Source: Bryobacterales bacterium
GTDB lineage: Bacteria > Acidobacteriota > Terriglobia > Bryobacterales > Bryobacteraceae
Assembly: GCA_003487005.1 (NCBI GenBank)
Contig: DNFG01000120.1
Span: 1-7,565, forward strand
DNA: 7,565 nt
Direction of reading: 5' to 3'
Below, piece after piece: positions 6,367 through 7,565 of this stretch. The position numbers were made by a program, and so were the translations under genes. Under the pieces are notes generated by a model, which saw only the letters and a list, made by a program, of their open reading frames with translations, was not told where the DNA came from and did no database searches. Numbering within the stretch: the stretch's first letter is position 1; the number at the start of each line of letters is the position of its first letter.

Positions 6367-7565
6367 ATGCGGGTTTTTTGGCTGATATTGGCGAGTTTTG
6401 GCGTGTTGGCGGCGCAGGAGCGCGGGGTGGACACGGGGGAACTGGAGCGGGAGTTGCGGCGGTTGGTGGAGGTATTCGCGATTGCGTCGGAGCAGGGGGC
6501 GGAGGCGGTTCCGAGCGAGCAGTTGATCTATCACGGGGCGATTCCTGGGATGTTGCGGCAACTCGACCCGCACTCGGCGTTTTTCAACCCGGATCAGTTT
6601 GCGCAATTACGGGAGATGCAGACGTCGGTATCGCGGGGGTTCGGGACGATCGTGAGCGTGCTGCCGGGGAAGGTGATTGTGCTGCAGGTGGCGGCGGGAT
6701 CGCCGGCGGAGCGGTCGGGGCTGGCGGCGGGGGACGAGTTGGTGGTGGTGAACAACATTCCATTGGGGCGGCTGGATCCGGAGCAGTTGGTGCAGGTGCT
6801 GGGGATGACGCGGCAGCGGGAGGCACAGATTCTGGTGCGGCGGCCGGGGACGGCGAAGTTGTTGCCGGTGACGATGACGCCAGCGGAGATGCAGTCGCCG
6901 TCGGTGGACCGGGCGTTTCTGGCGGCGGAAGGGATTGGGTATATCCGGGCGACGAGTTTTGACGCGAAGACGGGGAAGGAGATTCACGAGGCGATTGAGC
7001 GGCTGGGGGGAGCGGGGTTGAAAGGGCTGATTCTGGATTTGCGGGACAATCCGGGCGGGGATTTGCGGGCGGCGCTGGACACGGCGGCGCAGTTTTTGCC
7101 GGCGGGGACGAAGATTCTGAGTGCGCGGGGACGGGGGCGCGAGGTGGAGTCGGTGGAGGTGCCGGCGGGGTTTACGCCATACACGTTCGGATTGGCGGTA
7201 TTGATCAACGACCGGACGGCGAGCGCGAGCGAGATCGTGGCGGGAGCGATGCAGGACCAGGACCGGGGGATGGTGCTGGGGCAGGCGAGCTTCGGGAAGG
7301 GGTTGGTGCAGTCGGTGTTTCCATTGAGTGGGGAGACGGGCCTGGCGTTGACGACGGCGTACTATTACACGCCGAGCGGGCGTTCGATTCAGAAGCCGCT
7401 GAGGGCGGGGAGGCTGAGCGGGGAGACGGGGTTCGAGGAGCGGCCGGAGTACAGGACGGCGAAGGGGCGGGGGGTGCGCGGGGGGGGGGGGGTTGATCCG
7501 GGTGTGGGGGGGGGGGTGGGGGGGGGGTGGCGGGTCCCCCCTCCGGGGGGGGGGGGGGGAGGGGG
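6367..7565 (+). CDS. Carboxy-terminal processing protease (S41 family, PDZ domain), 3'-partial
   Basis: The frame is open from ATG 6367 to the contig end. It encodes an exported serine protease of the CtpA/Tsp family, which trims or degrades envelope proteins from their C-termini. Residues 1-16 (MRVF, then a hydrophobic run ending VLAAQ) form a signal peptide. An N-terminal helical part contains GAIPGMLRQLDPHS. A PDZ domain follows at about residues 89-170 (SRGFGTIVSV ... SPAERSGLAAGDELVVVNN). The peptidase core has LDLRDNPGGDL, catalytic Ser 286 in TASASEI, Lys 311 in SFGKG and Gln 315. The Ser-Lys gap of 25 residues equals that of E. coli Tsp and algal D1 protease. The gene begins directly after the ddl stop (TAAATG) with no clear ribosome site, so it is probably coupled. 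GRGVRGGGGVDPGV near 7468-7505 fits the conserved GRxVxGGGGIxPD motif, but some of its G bases may be miscalls. Everything after about 7505 should not be trusted, and the true C-terminus is missing. Confidence 0.93.
   Translation, partial: MRVFWLILASFGVLAAQERGVDTGELERELRRLVEVFAIASEQGAEAVPSEQLIYHGAIPGMLRQLDPHSAFFNPDQFAQLREMQTSVSRGFGTIVSVLPGKVIVLQVAAGSPAERSGLAAGDELVVVNNIPLGRLDPEQLVQVLGMTRQREAQILVRRPGTAKLLPVTMTPAEMQSPSVDRAFLAAEGIGYIRATSFDAKTGKEIHEAIERLGGAGLKGLILDLRDNPGGDLRAALDTAAQFLPAGTKILSARGRGREVESVEVPAGFTPYTFGLAVLINDRTASASEIVAGAMQDQDRGMVLGQASFGKGLVQSVFPLSGETGLALTTAYYYTPSGRSIQKPLRAGRLSGETGFEERPEYRTAKGRGVRGGGGVDPGVGGGVGGGWRVPPPGGGGGG
7506..7565 (+). other. Low-complexity poly-G contig end, probably a base-calling artefact
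   Basis: These 60 bases are mostly runs of G (11 at 7506-7516, 10 at 7518-7527, 15 at 7545-7559, 5 at 7561-7565) plus a 6-base run of C (7536-7541). The translation degenerates into Gly repeats that have no place in the S41 family at this point. Two-colour Illumina instruments report loss of signal as G, so this looks like a failed read end carried into the assembly. The preceding stretch from about 7471 may already hold scattered false G calls. Confidence 0.75.

Noticed and set aside
7537..7565. An inverted repeat (CCCCCTCC at 7537-7544, GGAGGGGG at 7558-7565) resembling a terminator stem
   Set aside because: It lies in the poly-G artefact, inside an unfinished reading frame, and has no T tract after it.

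Overview
The window is a short, gene-dense contig with every real gene on the + strand. It holds the end of an rRNA 2'-O-methyltransferase gene of the RlmB/TrmH type (10-567). After a 41-base gap with a plausible leaderless promoter comes a tightly packed run of six genes: secreted gamma-glutamyltransferase (609-2291), a TIM-barrel sugar-phosphate isomerase/epimerase-like protein of unknown substrate (2300-3142), asparaginyl-tRNA synthetase (3135-4448), arginase (4460-5389), D-alanine--D-alanine ligase (5386-6366) and a carboxy-terminal processing (S41) protease that runs off the end (6367-7565). The six are joined by gaps of 0-11 bases or overlaps of 4-8 bases, so co-transcription and translational coupling are likely. 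I see no terminator, tRNA, rRNA, mobile element, CRISPR array or gene-free stretch above 50 bases.

Organism: a free-living, high-GC, probably diderm bacterium. Two genes encode N-terminal signal sequences (GGT and the S41 protease), consistent with export across the inner membrane. The TACAAT box just before a start codon, the extreme preference for G-ending codons, and the form of the S41 N-terminus around 'GAIPGMLRQLDPHS' remind me of Acidobacteriota of the Solibacter/Bryobacter kind. This is inference from memory, with moderate confidence. The coding strand is very rich in G (for example 36 G against 10 C in 181-240), which also creates many spurious antisense reading frames.

Functionally the run mixes peptide and amino-acid handling (GGT, arginase), tRNA charging (AsnRS), cell-wall precursor synthesis (Ddl) and envelope proteolysis (S41 protease). 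All visible catalytic residues are intact. I see no clear pathway joining all six and no sign of a novel system; the cluster looks like a core housekeeping operon.

The contig ends need caution. Bases 1-9 equal the 3' tail of the Illumina adapter. The last ~60 bases, probably the last ~95 in part, look like failed two-colour base calls (runs of G). The RlmB-like gene next to the adapter also lacks about 50 residues of its usual N-terminal domain, which may be real or an assembly fault.
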